Part shown: positions 14,752-14,926 of the stretch, piece after piece | Numbering within the stretch: the first letter of the stretch is position 1 | How the letters are laid out: the number at the start of each line of letters is the position of its first letter | Assembly: GCA_964014735.1 (NCBI GenBank) | Contig: CAXHBH010000031.1 | Coordinates: 1-14,926, forward strand | Reading direction: 5' to 3' | DNA: 14,926 nucleotides | Source of the DNA: UBA7446 sp964014735 | Lineage (GTDB): Bacteria > Bacteroidota > Bacteroidia > Flavobacteriales > Flavobacteriaceae | Position numbers and translations under genes: made by a program | Notes under the pieces: generated by a model | Seen by the model: the letters and a program-made list of their open reading frames with translations, nothing else | The model's database searches: none | Told to the model about the DNA's origin: nothing

Positions 14752-14835
14752 TTAAATGTAGTAAACATATCCCTAACCTACTTAAGAGGACTAGAAATAG
14801 CAGAACTTAAAGAAGAAGATATGCCTATGGTTTAG
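14752..14835 (+). pseudogene. C-terminal remnant of a second tyrosine recombinase
   Basis: The frame 14752-14835 reads LNVVNISLTYLRGLEIAELK and then EEDMPMV, stop. It aligns with the last residues of the integrase at 12699-13742 (LNVSLTYLRGLEVAELEESD...PMI, stop). By hand alignment 16 of 75 bases differ, many of them synonymous, so this is a diverged paralogue and not a recent duplicate. It includes the nucleophile Tyr region. Similarity stops around 14752: nothing upstream to 14678 encodes the R, K or H boxes. Only the 3' end of this gene exists here. Confidence 0.82.
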
Positions 14836-14874
14836 TTAAAAAATCAAAAAACAAGACACTCCAATTGTAATAGT

Positions 14875-14926
14875 CTGTCTCTTTATACACATCTGACGCT
14901 GCCGACGAAGTTCGTCGTGTAGATCT
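14875..14926 (-). other. Nextera/Tn5 sequencing adapter (artefact)
   Basis: Reverse complement of the left adapter: mosaic end, read-1 sequence, the same 8-base i5 index and part of P5 (GTGTAGATCT). The mosaic end has one extra T, showing that single-base run errors occur in this read. Genomic sequence ends at 14874. Confidence 0.98.

Overview
The window is a single DNA fragment capped at both ends by Nextera/Tn5 library adapter (1-43 and 14875-14926), so only 44-14874 is genomic. The sequence is AT-rich and looks like Bacteroidota, probably Flavobacteriales. The evidence is a match to the TTTG...TAnnTTTG promoter consensus, a SusC-like TonB-dependent receptor with an N-terminal carboxypeptidase-regulatory-like domain, a coiled-coil/zapA pair followed by a 6S-like RNA, an ECF sigma factor with a one-helix partner, a tRNA gene without encoded CCA, and almost no Shine-Dalgarno sequences.

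Layout. 44-751 is a decayed LytTR-type response regulator gene. 866-3260 is a two-gene + strand operon for ornithine aminotransferase (rocD) and a cysteine desulfurase. It meets tail to tail a - strand operon (7353 down to 3257) for an M23 peptidase and a TonB-dependent receptor. The two stop codons share a CTAG palindrome, and the receptor operon's terminator lies inside the cysteine desulfurase coding sequence. 7398-8213 is the cell-division block: promoter, coiled-coil gene, zapA and a probable 6S RNA. A - strand gene for a multi-pass membrane protein (8212-9102) converges on the RNA. 9191-10185 is a cupin/DinB-fold gene pair. 10171-11017 is a broken secreted or outer-membrane protein gene on the - strand. 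11062-12428 (- strand) is an ECF sigma / membrane anti-sigma-like / periplasmic protein operon; the periplasmic protein carries four exact 26-residue T-x-x-Q repeats.

The right end (about 12644-14874) looks like a mobile island. A tRNA-Met(CAT) gene has lost pairing of the first four acceptor-stem positions exactly where it faces a tyrosine recombinase gene, which suggests an attachment-site junction. After the recombinase come two overlapping unknown genes: a small membrane protein and a secreted Cys-rich protein built from a duplicated C...CxC...C module. Then comes a diverged copy of only the recombinase C-terminus (14752-14835). The unknown pair is thus bracketed by two recombinase 3' ends, the least ordinary arrangement in the window. 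The far end of the island is not in the fragment, so its limits and any cassette-like behaviour are inference.
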